A stretch of DNA of 64,000 nt from Elysia chlorotica (GCA_003991915.1 RQTK01000426.1:122675-186674); one strand, 5' to 3'; positions 12,221 to 26,129 are shown, counted from the first letter of the stretch. Notes: generated by a model not told the origin, from the letters alone. Program-made: numbers and translations.

Positions 12221-15200
12221 CTGAGGCTGCCAAGATGTGCTCCCTGTACTGCACACTGAGTCCCGTCATCCAAAACATGAGAAGCTGTTTGTCCTCACTG
12301 CGAGCCCCAACGATCTGAGAAGTTGAGGAAGTGTATAAACTTAGATAAGTCAAGATTAAAATTTTGTTTCTAAAACATATCTGTATAAAATTCTTAATGC
12401 ATCAAATCTGAGATTAAATATACAACTTCAACTTGAAAATTTCAATGACAGTATAACTGTAACAAAAGAATACAAAGTCAACAGATCCAAATGTAAAAAT
12501 AATAAAATCTAAAGTCAGCAGAATCAACGGTAAAAAAATAATTCAAAGGCAAGAGAGTCAACTGTAAAAATTTGAATAAAGAGTTATATATAAATGCAGT
12601 TCAAACCATTAATGGCAAAGCTTGAACTATTTGAAAAGGACAAAAACAAAACAAAAAGAACATAACATTTGAAGCAATAAAGAAGTGCACTGAACACAAA
12701 ATACACTCTAGTAATGCTTATTTAAAAGATGCACAATTATTTAAAACTCTGATTTTAGAGCTTGCCTAAAATATCTCCAAAAAAGTTTCTACAAATCATT
12801 CCTACCTGTAAAAGTTTCTTTGTGTCCTCTTCACTTCTGTTGCCACCAGCTTTGGTAAACTTGAAAAGAACTTTGACCTTACTGAAACAAAATGAAAAAA
12901 GCAAATTGAAAATAATCATAACACTAGTTTTTTCCTTTGAGGGAAAAATATATGCAACATTACCACACAAAACTTGATCCCTCTATTAAAAGGATAATTG
13001 CAGTTATTATACCACAATTGTTCACAAAACCAGGCTCTCAGACTGATTAAATATGGCATTTGACAGAAATATAAATATCTTTTCTCATCCATTATTATTA
13101 TATGACAAATGAAAAATGAAATGTTTTATTTTCTTCTTCCGATTAGTTCTTGTACCCATCATTTTAATTTGTATCAACAAAAAGGGATTAAACTCTCTAA
13201 TTTATGAAGAAAAAACTGCACGAACCAACCACATCTTCCTTCAAAAGTTATTTCAAGAGTATTTCTTTCAAAAGTTAAAGAATGGGATCATCATTTATAA
13301 CCGACCTTCTCACTTATCAAATTTGCCACAGGCTTGAAGCTAAAACACACTTTTATTGAAATATAAAGATTTGGATTATGTCTTCAAACACTTATTATAC
13401 CAGCCTTTCCAATGCTGTTGTGAGATCATTATTTTTACACACTTAAAATTCAACGACAAACAATATCAGAAAAAAAAATTGTTTCTTAAGCTCATGTAAT
13501 ATTGGCAATGTGGACCTACTTCATCCATTCCTCCCTCAGGCAGGTAAATGCGGCCTCCACAACTTCTAGAGTCAGGTTGTTGTTGTCCACTGCCATCAGC
13601 ATCTTGGCCAATACTGTCGGGACTGGAGGAGAAAGATAGGCAGCAGGAGGATTGTTTGGTTAGGACAATAGAGGCCTTGTGATGAAAGGGTCTAAAGCTA
13701 AAATGGAGATGATAGGTTAGGCAATCTCACCGGCATCCAATCATAGACCTCTGGAGCCAACTAAATAAACTTCAAAAAGTTCAAAATCACGCGGCCAAGG
13801 TAATTTACAAGAAAAAGAAAAATGAGCATGTAAAGCCCCTTTTAAAATCATTACATTGGTTGCCCGTGAAAGAAAGAATTGAATACAAGATTGCTATAAC
13901 TGTTTTTAAATGCTTAAACAATTTGGCCCCACAATATTTACAAGAACTTTTGCACCTTAATCTGAGCAAGGCATTTCGCTCTCTAAGATCTACAAAAGTA
14001 CAAGAGACACATGGCAGATTGTCATTACTTCTACATTTTCTAGTTGAGTGATGATAGGTTGGTTGGATTTATTATGTTTTATTATTACTAACAGGGTGAT
14101 TCAGCTAGTCTTCTCATCTTCAGCAGATAATGTAATTTCGTCTCAGGCCCTTACATTTCGCACACAAGATATCACGGTATATTTTCCTTTCCTACCTTTA
14201 GCTGGTAATGTGGTGGGACTGCTCATTTTGAACTCAAAATGTTCCAGATCGGGGAATTTCTCTTGCCCTTCCGTCCCGAGGCTTAGATCGCTAAGATCCG
14301 AAGCTGGGCCGCTGATGCCACTGCTGAAGTCGCTGCTTATCTCCCTTTCTGTGCCGTGATTGTCATCTGTCTCAACGCTGCTGGCGACCAGGCTGGAGTT
14401 GTTTGTCCCACCACTCGCAGACGCCAAACCAGCTTTGAGAACTATCTCCACCAGAACAAACATCTCCGAGGAGTTGACGTGCTGAGGCAGAGAGGCGTCT
14501 GGAGAAAGACCCAAGAAGTTGCACCTCCAGGACTCCTCATACTTCAAGCTCCAGGGGATCACGCGGCAGCATCCTTTAGGAAGGAGTGTCTGGCGATAGA
14601 AGCACTTAAGTTCAAAACTTGCATAATAATAATAATATAATAATAATAATATATAATACATGTCTCTTGATGCTGTCACACAGACAGATGAATCACCCAT
14701 CATTCACAATACAACAAATAAAATCAACAGCATCAACTGTAAACAGATGTAACAAAGTAAAAAAAAGTTGACTGTAAAATAAGCAAACCTGTTTGACTTC
14801 GAGGGTTCCTAGAAAACTCCAAAGGCAGATATAATATTACTTGATGTGAGTACAAATCCGTGGATATTTATTTTCAAAGCCTTTTGCAATATGTATACTG
14901 GTACAGTATAATCTACTGACCACTGCTTGTATCATACATTTTTTTGCTTTATTGGACGATGAAAACTCAAGTTTTGAAAATGATAAATGATATAACAATT
15001 AGTTTTGATCAAATGTGAAGAAAAAAAAATATGTTGCTAATACTTTGCTGACACGACTATACTTAAACTTTCCAGGATATAGATTGACCATTTTAATATT
15101 ATTTGTATAAAATTTGAATATCATGTGATAGTGCAATGCCAGGGAATAAAGATGTAAAAATTAAGTCTTTTTTATCTTTTATCAGATTTCTAAGTTTAGC

Positions 15201-18200
15201 AATTGTCTGAAAGTTCAGCCAAAAAAGGATAAATATTTTTTTTCATAAACTCTGTTCAAATACATTCAGTAGTAAATTTCCAAAGTGCTGAGTGGATAAA
15301 GCATATAGAAAATATAATATTTTAATACCTTCAAAACGTTGATGACAGATTTCACAAGGGAGCGTTCATGTCCACTAACAATGATTTGATTTCCAATAAC
15401 CACATGATGAGATAATGCTTGAAAGTTGGCTCTTCCCAAAACCTGAAGAAACATGAAAATGAATAAAATAAAAAAATAAAATGAAAAAGAACTGCAAAAA
15501 AACATTTCATGAACATCGGTTGCCATATCTAGGTTTCATTTTGTTCAGCTTAGACAGGAGTCCAGATCTCCCTGAACTGTCTTGTGTGTGTGGCAGCCAT
15601 TAAAATTATAAGATGTCAATCTTGGGATCCATCCATAATAAAGCCTATATATTTCTGATGGTGGACATGAAGCAACAAACAAACCAACAAGCTTGGTTGC
15701 ATTTAACTTTTGCATCAATTTCCTCAAACTAGAGGATGAGATACTACATTGATTAATAAACCTATGACGGGAGATACCAACAAGAAGAAAACTTTCAAAA
15801 TTTTGATCTGATTTCAAAGTTCCATGTGCCCCAGGAAAGTTGGCGCAATGCTAATTACACTCAAATGCGCACAGTTCAGGCTGTCATCAGAACAGTGTAT
15901 AAGGAAAAGAAAAGAACCTTTCATCAATATGAAAAGTTGATCACTATCCCGTAACCAGTGCAATATCCATTACTGTTACAATTCCTGGTCGAGAACTTAA
16001 CAAGGCACAGATCCTTGCGTCTGTTTGGGACTGTTCAGTGTGCTAGTTCCCAATATTACCTTTCTTAGATGTCTGATGTCTGTCACAGCAAGATCAAACT
16101 GGTCATCATAATCTTCTTCCAATTCCTCTTGATAGTTTATCTCTAACTCTGGTGATTTGTCTCCATCTTGATCTGCCTCGCTCTCTGCTTGGACCAGATC
16201 ACTGCCATCCAGCTTACGCGTGAAGATTTTAATAAATCCTTCCTCCGTTTCTGTTTATATAAAGCAGGAGATTGGATTGTGTAATTGTTAATGCAGCCAG
16301 GTTTAAATTAGTGTGGTTTTACTCTTCTATGAAATGTCAAAGTTGAAAAGTCAAATTTATACCCATAAAATCTCTTTAAAATTTCTTAAGAGGACATATA
16401 TAACTCACACTTTTGTGAATCAAATTTATAAATTAAATAGCCCAGAATCCATCTATTATTGGGACATGAAAGGCGTGATTGGATTCCAAATGATCAATCA
16501 CATCTCTGATTTAACAAAAAATCTTGCTTCAAATATGTTTATGACACTTTACAAACAGATAAACTTCAGACTAATCCATGTTATTTTGACACGAATTTTT
16601 AACAAAGGGAATATAGTAAAGCCTAAATATTTCAGAGCATATAATTAAACAAAAACAAATTCTACTCTGGCAAGCATTTCCTTTGTTTGACGAAAAAAAA
16701 ATGATTGATGCTACTGAATGATGTGTCTTTGCCATTAACAAAATAACAAACCAACCCTCTTGCTTTTCCATGTCAATGATGGTGTCTTCTGTGGGCGGAC
16801 CCTCCAGCAATTTTTCAGTGATGCGACTTCCGCAGGCTTTCAAAATCCACAGAAACGCCACATGCAGCATCTGAAAGACGTTCTTATCTCCTGTTATTTC
16901 CTGCAGGCTACGAGCCGGCTTGCTCCCACCTCGCTGCTTGATGAAGTTGGATGGGTTTACTCTAGCCTCCATACGCAGAGGTCTTTGAGGACATTTCGCC
17001 TCCTCTGCATCATAGATTCCTCGGGCCTGGAAGCATAGAAAGATAATTAAGTGCACAGCAATTTATGCAAATTGGATAAAAATAGCCATGTTGAGTTCAG
17101 ATGAATTTTTCGTCAAAAAGTTACCTATACAAAACCAAAAAACAACAAACCAAAAAAAAAAAAAGAAAACATTCACAATGTTTGAATTAATGATCATATG
17201 CATTCCTCAGCTATTTTCATTTCAGTTATTTGTTAGAACTGCTAAGTCCTAAAATTTTTTTGAATTGATCATCATGAAGATCATTACTTCTGAATTTGAC
17301 ACGTCTTATCTTTCTAAAAAGAGTGTTGCCGATTTTTCAAGTTAATAACCTGGCATAAATATTTAGCCAGCATTACAGTCAGTCAAATTTTGAACTATAA
17401 TATATATATTATATATACAACAAGAGCATAAAAATGCAATTCAGTGCAGTACCTTTTTCTGAAGACTTTGAATAACAATTTGTAAATGAGGAACCAAAAA
17501 TGGCCAGGAATTTAGGAGGTAGATTTTGTCCATCATGACCACCAGAATAGAATACCATCTGTGCATCCCCCTGGCTTGCGTGTCGGGAATGTAGAATGTG
17601 TAACTCAGGACATGGCCACATTGTGTGTCCCCAAAGAAAATGGGGCCCTCTCTTCCTGGACAAACCTAGAAAAATGGATTGAAAAAATGGTGTAAAAATT
17701 CTTAATAAGCAATATACATTTTAAAGTTTAAAAAGTCAATATATTCCTGAATGCAAATTTGAGGGAGAATGTTAGTATAGTAAAATGACGAAGTAGTTTT
17801 GTAATAACTCCAACATGATGAGGATCAATCATGTTCTCCAGTTGCTGTTTTTTTTTCTTCTCTAATCCTGTACTTGAGAAGTTTTACACAAATTAATTTT
17901 CAAATGGACTAAAAACAAGGTAAGAAAGCTATGATTAAAGCAAGGTTGAGAAAACTGAAATTTGAATTCACTTGAAATTAAACATATCTACATAAAAAAA
18001 AGTTAGAAATGCATTAAATGGGAAACATAATTTATGAAAAAAAATATGGATGTGCAGAAATAAGAATATTTATGAAAATGTAATGGATGGACCATAAATT
18101 AAAAAAAAATTATAAGTACCCAAAGTACTAAGAAACTTAAACAGCTCAAACACATCGATACTTTTTTTTTTCTTGTATTCCCTCAAAATTGCTGTAAAAT

Positions 18201-19172
18201 GTACCAATGCCTTTATAAATATCACTTCCTTCGAATTTGTAAAAAGTTCACCACTTTTAATTTAACCAAATTTACAAGGCCTGTCAAGGTTGTGAACAAA
18301 TAACAAACCTCTGAACTAAGACTTCTGATACATGCTTGTCTTATTCTTGTGAAAACCTCAGGGTTGTACGGCTGTTGTGTGCTCACGTAGCTCACTTTGG
18401 CCTCATCGTCATGGCTGACAAATCCCATCTGTACTGACTTGCAGCCCTTTGTTTAAGAAAAATTATTGGAACATAATTTCTGTTTCATAAAGTAACTTTA
18501 AATATTTAAATAAAACAGATCTATTCCACCATCCACAAGTACCTTGATCAACATCAAGTCCAACATAAAACCATGAACGCAATAGCTTACAGTACAGTCA
18601 ATACCACAAAACAAAACAACAAAATAACACAACAAGATAAAAAATCAAGAAAATAAAACAACAAACAACAAAAAACTGGATTAACACAAAAAAGAAAGCA
18701 ATAATTTTCGAAAAAGAGAATTTCTTTAACTTAAGCCTGAGATTTTGAGATAAAATATAGCATACTTTGTAGTTTAAAATGCACTTTAACCTTCTCTTGG
18801 TCTTAAAAATATAGCATACAGTGCAAAATAAAAGTATTGGGATTAATACACAGCATTTCTGTCCATCTTAGTGTTTTAAATAACAGAATTTTGACAGAAA
18901 CACTTTAGAGCGTACATAGACTCAGTCCATAAATTATAATCACATACATCACAGCGATCCTTTGCACTTGATGAAAATGAAGGAATAACTGCACTCTCTG
19001 CGCCTGAGGAAGGAACTGCAAATGTTGAAGATTTTAATTTGTGGATGATGTCAGTTTCAACTTCTTCAGTTCCTGGAGGCTTGGGCTCTTGTGGCCGGAA
19101 AGGTTGAGTGCAATATAATATTTTTGGTCCATGGAGCTCACAAAAGTGACAGAGAGATATAATGGCATTCAT
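12198..19172 (-). CDS. FLCN: Folliculin (FLCN), complete
   Basis: GTPase-activating protein for RagC/D at lysosomes that, with FNIP, controls mTORC1 and TFEB signalling. Coding exons on the minus strand: 18948-19172, 18309-18446, 17453-17665, 16756-17026, 16060-16250, 15329-15442, 14196-14589, 13520-13622, 12806-12881, 12198-12314 (stop TAA). All phases agree and give about 613 residues; the human protein has 579. The start [20 protein letters not shown] matches the folliculin N-terminus. A zinc-finger-like CDGCKS pair spans junction 1/2. The longin region reads [20 protein letters not shown]; the arginine of HRWYS (about residue 157) corresponds to the catalytic arginine finger of human FLCN. 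LLKACGSR, an acidic linker, and the DENN region ([36 protein letters not shown]) follow. Its start lies 645 bp from that of divergent FDXR. The last exon is partly duplicated just downstream. Very confident. Confidence 0.96.
13745..14020 (+). mobile_element. LINE fragment: C-terminal end of a CR1/L2/Rex1-like reverse transcriptase ORF
   Basis: Lies in FLCN intron 7, antisense to the gene. The reading contains [20 protein letters not shown], then [19 protein letters not shown] and [13 protein letters not shown], the typical tail of non-LTR retrotransposon ORF2 (RVQNAAAR..LHWLPV..RI.YK). Only about 90 codons remain, so this is a 5'-truncated relic. Confidence 0.75.
15547..15673 (+). repeat. SINE fragment (FLCN intron 5)
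   Basis: Starts with the shared body sequence CTTAGACAGGAGTCCAG and runs through GTGTGGCAGCCATTAAAATT and AAGCCTATATATTTCTGATG, a diverged tail of the same SINE family. It lies antisense to FLCN. Confidence 0.6.
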
Positions 19173-19816
19173 TGTGGTTTAAAGAAGTCTTCTGACCATA
19201 TTAGTAAATAAAGATAATCATAAATCTAGAACTTAGATCCTAGATACTTGGATTTGATTCAAGAGATGTAGATCTATGCCAACTTTCATGATGCAGACTG
19301 GCTCCTCAACATACACGGACCTGAATAGTCTTATTCCTTGTTAGAACAAAGATTAATCATTAAAACTAAATGGATACATTGCAATTTGGTCCGAAGCTAC
19401 TTATGAAGTATATGAGTACTATCAAAACTGTTCGTTGTTTTCACTTTCCAGTTGTTTTGGTTGCACCATGTCAGACAAGTGTGCTCCATGTTGATGTTTG
19501 CCATTGTTTGGTCATGTGATACTGAATGCAAGATCGGCCATTGAACTATAAATAACTATTTGACGTAGCAAACGTACCTTACACACTTCAGAAGATTTAG
19601 ACTGTACTGTAGCGTTATTGCCGCAGTATTCTAAATCGAAAGTCGAAAGATGGTTCACTCACTTCTCTGTTTACCAAGACCCCGACGCATTATTTGACAA
19701 TTATAAGGATTGCATTGTATTTCCCCCAGATTCTCATACCTGCCTTTGTACCTAATAAGTAAATATACTTTTGTCTCTTTCGATGTCAGACGTGAATTAG
19801 AATCGAAGCTGCAATA
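19173..19816. promoter_or_regulatory. Divergent promoter region between FLCN and FDXR
   Basis: Only 644 nt separate the two start codons, which point away from each other, so both promoters and 5' UTRs must lie here. I see no clear TATA box or repeat. The region is less A/T-homopolymeric than neighbouring introns and holds several CpGs between about 19560 and 19800. Confidence 0.6.
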
Positions 19817-22800
19817 ATGAACATCATTCAACAGCTGACGCAAACCATGCAAATGCCACAGATTACATGGTGCATAGCAAGAGCTGCAAGGCTTTCATCA
19901 AAAACATTCAGAAAAGATTGTCATCTCTTTCACTCAAGTAAATATAACCAAAGGAAAATATTTGTCTCTAAGGGCATCTCATTTTTCAGCACATCCTCAA
20001 AGACATGTCAGCATGTTGCCATTGTTGGGAGTGGACCAGCTGGCTACTACACTGCTCAGAAGCTGCTTAAAGTGAGTGTAATGTGAATGTTGATGCTCCT
20101 TTCTTACTTTAACTTGTTTATATCTCCTAAACTTAAAAATATTCCTTTTAAAAAGGCACATCATCTTTACTCAACTGCATGAAATAAAAATGTCTATAGA
20201 CACTATAGTGTAAAATAACAATGTCACTGTACACATTGTGCTAGCTATGGACTAGAGTGTTTTTGTCCAAATTTTGCTATATAGGCCTATATGGTTTTGT
20301 TTCAGTAAAACTATTATTTCATCAGGACGCTGAAGAAAGCGTTCTTTTCATTATTTAGATAGAAATATGATTTATTGTACGGTGTATAGCAAAATTTTGA
20401 CAAATACTTTTGTAGTGTCTACTTAAATACGTGCAACTTTGCATATATATGTGTTTCACAAATATTTTTCTATACTCAAACACCTTCAATAATCATTGCT
20501 GTGAGAAGTTTTTTTGAATAAAAAAAAAAGAAAAGTTAAAAACTGTCAGTTTTCTCTGGATTGGTTACCCTCAAATGAATCATCGAATATTTCCTGACAA
20601 TATGTTGTCTATCACTTTTTTCTCTTTTCTTGAAGGGTCATCCTGATGTGGTGGTAGATATTTATGAAAAACTTCCTGTCCCGTTTGGACTTGTGAGGTT
20701 TGGTGTTGCTCCCGATCACCCTGAAGTCAAGGTTAGTCATACTAACAAACAGTTTGATCTCCAGACCATTTTGAAATTAAGGTTCTGTCTTGCTAGGCTA
20801 TGAAACAATTTGTAACTAATGTTTAAAAATGTTTCTGACTTGGAATCTACAGGGGGATTTTAGGCATTTGTTTTTCTATTGAATTTTAATCAAATAGAAG
20901 TTTGAATCTGTTTTCCATTTGAAACTTGCCTTCTACTGTTTTCTTACAGAATGTGATTAACACCTTCACAAACACAGCTCAAAATGATCGTTGCAATTTC
21001 TTTGGAAATGTTGAGCTTGGCAAGGATCTAGCTTTAAAGGACTTAAGAGATGCTTATACTGCTGTTGTCTTGGTAAGTTATTTTTGTTCTTTGATGTGGT
21101 AATTATTATATGAACTTGTCCTATATCCTATATTCCACATTCATGTATTTCTATAACACATTTCTATGTGACTGTACCCACCAGTGGTTTGAGTTTATCG
21201 AACATAATACAATTTGAAGAAAATATTTATCTCCTTTCAATATAACTGAAGGTAAGAAATAAAACACACGCAAAAAAACAACAACAAAACAAACCCAAGC
21301 AAAAACAGCAACAACGAAAAACCAACAGTATTCAATAAATTCCATAAGTTTTCAGAGCTAGATACTCTTATGTGAGAGGTTAAAAGCAAATTAGTTGGTT
21401 TTTGTTTTTACATTCATAGCAAATTATTTGGGTTTTTTTTTACACCCATTGATCAATGCATTGTTCTAGGATCACCAAATATTGTGCAGTGGACTTTTCA
21501 AAACTTTAAATCACAAATTAATCTTGGGTCCAATTGTTCAACAATTTAGTGCTACGGTGCAGCAGAAGACAGAGTACTGGGGATTCCCGGAGAAGACTTG
21601 CCCAATGTGTTATCTGCAAGGTCATTTGTGGGATGGTACAATGGATTACCTCAAGATGCACAGGTAGTATTGTTGTTATTGTTGTTTACTTGATTATTCA
21701 CACCGGTTTAAGAGTTGGTTGAGTTATCATGAAGTTTGTGATAATATTTTTTATTTATCAGAACTTCTCTTTATTTTTTATTGTTTCTTTAAAAAGCAAA
21801 AGGAAGATGTCTTGGGATGCAGTTAAATTGATACCTGATGATGGCAGATATGAGCCACTGTGAACTGAAATGGTCAAAATCACTGAAACTGCTGATAAGC
21901 TTCAAAAATAAAATGCAAAAACCTCCAGGCTTCTGAAAATGTATATATATATGAGTTTTCCTTTTCAATTTTTATAGTGACAGTAGCTATAGTTGCAATA
22001 GGTTAGTGGTAGTTGTATCAGTTGATTTTAAAACCAGAAGTGTCATCGGTGATACATCTGTGTCAGAAATATTATCCTACTAAAGGACAGAGGCGCTTAA
22101 ATTTAATATTTGTGATAAATAAATGGTAATAATGATAATCAATTAGTCATACTTCATTAAGATAGTCAAAAACAGTAACAACAAAAAAGACTATATCCCA
22201 GTTAAAAACATGAATTGCTGCCTGATACATTTAACACATTAACTTAATCCATATGTACTGAGGTTTGGGCAGGAAATATTACTAGAAATCTTAAACATGT
22301 TCTTTTTGGTGGCTAAGTAGTCTGAACAAGACTTAATTTTTGTAATTTCTACACTTATTTAACATAAACTATGATACACCAGAATTTCTTCATTTGATCC
22401 TCTAGAATTATTAATTTCTTTTTGGTGGTTAAGTCTGAATAAGACTTGTTTAACGGGGTTGCTACATTTTTGTTGTTTAACATTTAAATTACGTCAAAGG
22501 TTTTACATTTGAACAAGATTTATTTGTGGGATAGCTAAATTTGTTTTTACATTTAATTTACGCCAAATGTCCTACATTTGATCCCTTAGAGTTATTGATT
22601 CCCAAATTCCCTTTTTCCCCCCCAGCTGCCTGTGAATCTTGATTGTGAGGCTGCTGTTGTGTTAGGACATGGAAATGTTGCCCTGGACGTCGCTCGTATC
22701 CTCCTCACACCAACTAGTATTCTTGAGGTAAACTAGCTGTACACATGGGTATTTCTCTCTTTTTTTTTCAAAAATTTGTAGCAAAATTTGCCCAAGGGTT

Positions 22801-25395
22801 TTGATTTTACAAATATTTATTGTAGTAAAGCTTTTAAAGTGTTATTCCCTTCTTTTACACTACTGTTATGCAATAATGAAGACTAAGAGCATCTTTCCAA
22901 AAATGTAGGTTTTTTTTGGGTGTGAATTAAAAAAAACAAAACAAAAAAAAAACACACTAGGCATTTTAATGTATTATGCAGTTACATTTTCAACCTAAGT
23001 GTTTGAAAACTATGCGCATATTGTATACTTTCATTTCATATTCTATGTGTATCAGAAAACAGATATCTCAGAGCATGCTTTGGAAGCTTTGCGCAGAAGC
23101 AGCGTGAAGCGAGTGCACATTGTGGGACGGAGAGGGCCACTACAAGCGGCTTTCACCATCAAAGAGTTACGAGAAATGACTCGGCTGCCAGATACTAGGA
23201 CTGTCATACAGCGGGCAGACGTGGACGGAATTGACAAGTGCCTTAAGGGTAAGAAATCTGTTGTGAAGCCGATTATCCACTGTATCATTTTGTGAACCAG
23301 TCTTGTGATTTAACAGCTTTTTTTTTTAAAAATCTTTTTATTCTTTTTTCCATTCTAAGTCTGAAGCTGTCAGAAATATATTCTATTCTAGAAGCCATAA
23401 ATAAATGCAAAAAGATTCAATCTTAAATTTATACAGTAGTTATATTGCTCATTTTTTTTTCTTGTTCCACACATAGGTTGCTTGCCTGTGCCTAGGTAAT
23501 TGATTATACTGTTCTATATTACAGACACTCAAATTCTACTAAATTTTACCCCAATTGTTATGAATTTGCTTTTCTATTGAATGCTGTCTCCCTCTGTCTG
23601 ACTCACTAGTCACTCTAAAATTGATGAAGTCTTTTATTCATTGCAATGGAACAGATTTACCGCGACCAAGGCGACGTCTCACAGAGCTTATTTACAAATC
23701 TGCTGTCAGCCCTGATGAGACAGAGGTAAAGACGTGGAAGGAAGCAAGCAGGGAGTGGCGGTTGGTGTTTCATCGGTCACCACTACAGGTTCTGCAAGAT
23801 AGCAATGGTCAAGTGAAGGGCATAGAGCTGGCTGTCAACAGACTGGAGGTAAAATTTATCAATGTTTGCAGGGAAATCACAAAATCTGAAGCTCATACTT
23901 AATTAAAGGTGAAGTGTTTTTTAGGTAAAACATTTATTTTTAAGACCCTTTTTCGTAAGTTAAAGATGGTGACTTTCTCATAATGATATATTGTTCAACC
24001 CCCCATACAGTAGGCAATCTCAGTCTGAAAGTTTTTATCCCATTGCCCTAAATTTTGTGTGTAATGGATTGTCTTGGGAATATAAAACCTGTTCCCATTA
24101 AGAGTGAAGGGTAGTTATTCTTGATTTATGTAGTTAAGAGCCTTAAAATAGTCAAAATGGTGTGGATGTAACATAGAATCTATGACCTAATTGAATTTGA
24201 GGAACATCTTGCTGCTTACTCATTACTGTACTGTCTCAAGGTGACTACTTTGTCATAGCAGATAAAGTTGTGCTATGGGTAAATGTCATTGTGGTAAGGG
24301 GAATCCCCTCATTTGGATTGTTCTGATACTGAACACAAAGTTCACTTTTTCTAGAATAAGCTGCATTTTTAGTTTCATAAAGCCATCATTTTGTTTTCAT
24401 TTCAATTTCCTTCCACTGAACTCTGTGTTTATTCCTCAGGGGGATTCACTGCAAAATCAGAGAGCTGTTGCAACTGGTGATCGCGAAGTGATTGAATGTG
24501 GTCTGGTAAGTAGATTAATTAATAACCTAACAAGGACTCCACCAATCTCTGTACACCCAATCAAATTATAAACATCTCTTTTTAAACAGATAAATGGATT
24601 TGAGTGATCTTTATTAGGCATGTTTTGCATTCTTAGCATTAGCTTTAATACACCTATTTTATATGACTCATCAACAATGTCAATTGTACAAAGGTAACAG
24701 ATAGTTTTTCAGAGATTGTACATTTCCCTTATCATTTTGTTTTTTCTTCAATTGAAATTTACCATATGGACTTGTTGGGGCACATTTAAGCTTCATATTG
24801 AGTTCTCACTACAAATGTCAGGTGCGTATCTTTGGAACATCTTGGATTTGGGTATTTAAACTTTGAAATGATCAAGTCTAGATTCTGATTCTTGATTAAC
24901 TTAAAATTCTATTCCAAAGCTAATTATGTCAAGATTCCCAAATGCCAAGGCTCAGATTTAATTTGGTGTTCAAAACTCTCAATTCTTTAGCTTCTGTCTG
25001 AAAAGCCTGTGGTTCTAAGCAATTCCTGGGAAGGTTGTAAAGGACAAGTCTACAGTCTACAGCTAATATTTCACAGTTCTTGATTCTCATGTTTAAGATT
25101 TAGATTTAACAAAACTATGCCACTATCCAAATTTTAGAAATCTATGAATTCCCTTTCTTGAGTGGAAAATGTGTGATTTTGATGATTTCACTCTCCAACA
25201 ATGCCTATATCTCATGTAACTATTAAGGGGTTTTCCTTATCCTATAACACGTTTCTTGATATCTTATTGCTTGGTTTCAACAACAGGTACTCAGAAGTAT
25301 TGGGTATCGAGGTCTACCACTCAGTGACAATCTGCCATTCAACAGTTCTAGAGGAGTCTTTGAAAATGAAAACTCAAGGATAAAAAATGAAAAAG
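19817..25395 (+). CDS. FDXR: NADPH:adrenodoxin (ferredoxin) oxidoreductase, mitochondrial; C-terminal exons absent
   Basis: FAD enzyme of the mitochondrial matrix that passes electrons from NADPH to ferredoxin for P450s and Fe-S cluster assembly. Exons: 19817-20071, 20636-20731, 20950-21072, 21550-21663, 22626-22727, 23056-23248, 23655-23848, 24440-24505, 25287-25395; all join in frame (about 417 residues). Residues 1-65 are basic, Ser-rich and nearly acid-free, like a presequence. The FAD Rossmann motif is [15 protein letters not shown]; then [19 protein letters not shown], the NADP-site [19 protein letters not shown], and [19 protein letters not shown]. Exon 9 ends in phase 1 at a usable GTAATT donor. 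The family's final part, including the GLYCSGW/GPTGVIATTM flavin segment, should follow. I cannot find it anywhere before the PCBD gene; a LINE 3' end follows instead. It may be a truncated gene copy, a true truncation, or a misassembly. Confidence 0.9.
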
Positions 25396-25640
25396 GTAAT
25401 TCAGAAGCAAATTTTAAGAAGCTGCAAAAAATGTATTTGTTCCAACATCTAGTTTAACTATGTATGCAAAACCATGTTCTTGTATGGATAAATGCGTTTT
25501 GTATTGTAAGAATAATATACCTTTCGATGTCATGTTCTTTTTAAATGAGATGTGTAAAAGCACCTTGAGCTGAGTTTCTTGGTATTGGCGTCCTATTAAT
25601 CATCAATATTATTAATATTGATGTTGTTGTTGTTGTTTAT
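25396..25640 (+). mobile_element. LINE 3' end abutting the last FDXR exon
   Basis: The frame of FDXR exon 9 continues past its donor for 20 codons, reading NFKKLQKMYLFQHLV then a stop at 25455-25457. This is the usual C-terminus of CR1/L2-like ORF2 proteins (FKK.LKTYLF). A LINE-like 3' UTR follows, with AAAGCACCTTGAGCTGAG and TTGGTATTGGCG. The exact border with FDXR cannot be fixed by eye. Confidence 0.6.
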
Positions 25641-25682
25641 CATTATTATTATTATTATTGTTATTATTATTATTATTATTTG
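25640..25682 (+). repeat. (ATT)n microsatellite
   Basis: A run of ATT/TTA triplets directly after the LINE 3' end, possibly grown from its tail. Confidence 0.8.
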
Positions 25683-25961
25683 ATAATATGTTTTTATTGA
25701 ATCTTTTATTTTTATTAAGCAATAAAAAGTTCTAATTTTTAATTATGCATGTTTGTAATATTTACGGTACATAAACTATGGTACTGTACACCATGTGTCT
25801 CTTTATTAATATATATTTAATTAGTTATACTCTGCAATTAATAAAGTAATTTCATATATATTGCACAATTATAAGCCTCTTAAGTGGAATATTTATGTAC
25901 ATCTTAGCAAGTGTTATTTATATTAATTAAATATTATTGAAAGTTTTCAAGTGTTCTTTTT

Positions 25962-25971
25962 ATTGTTGTCG

Positions 25972-26023
<52 letters not shown>
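25962..26023 (+). repeat. (GTT)n microsatellite
   Basis: About 20 consecutive GTT triplets with one GTC near the left end. Confidence 0.95.
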
Positions 26024-26024
<1 letters not shown>

Positions 26025-26129
26025 ATCATCGTCACCCATGTCATGTAAAACTATTATCTTTTTAAACCGTATATATATCTAGACGTGACATTGCAATTAA
26101 ACTAAGTGTACACCCATTTATTCTTAATA

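Noticed and set aside
12013-12318. Plus-strand 101-codon frame with an internal repeat
   Set aside because: It is antisense to the last FLCN exon, and the repeat reflects the tandem duplication.
14143-14195. Extension of FLCN exon 7 to an in-frame stop without splicing
   Set aside because: The GTAGGA donor at 14195 and the matching phase of exon 8, which encodes conserved FLCN sequence, favour splicing.
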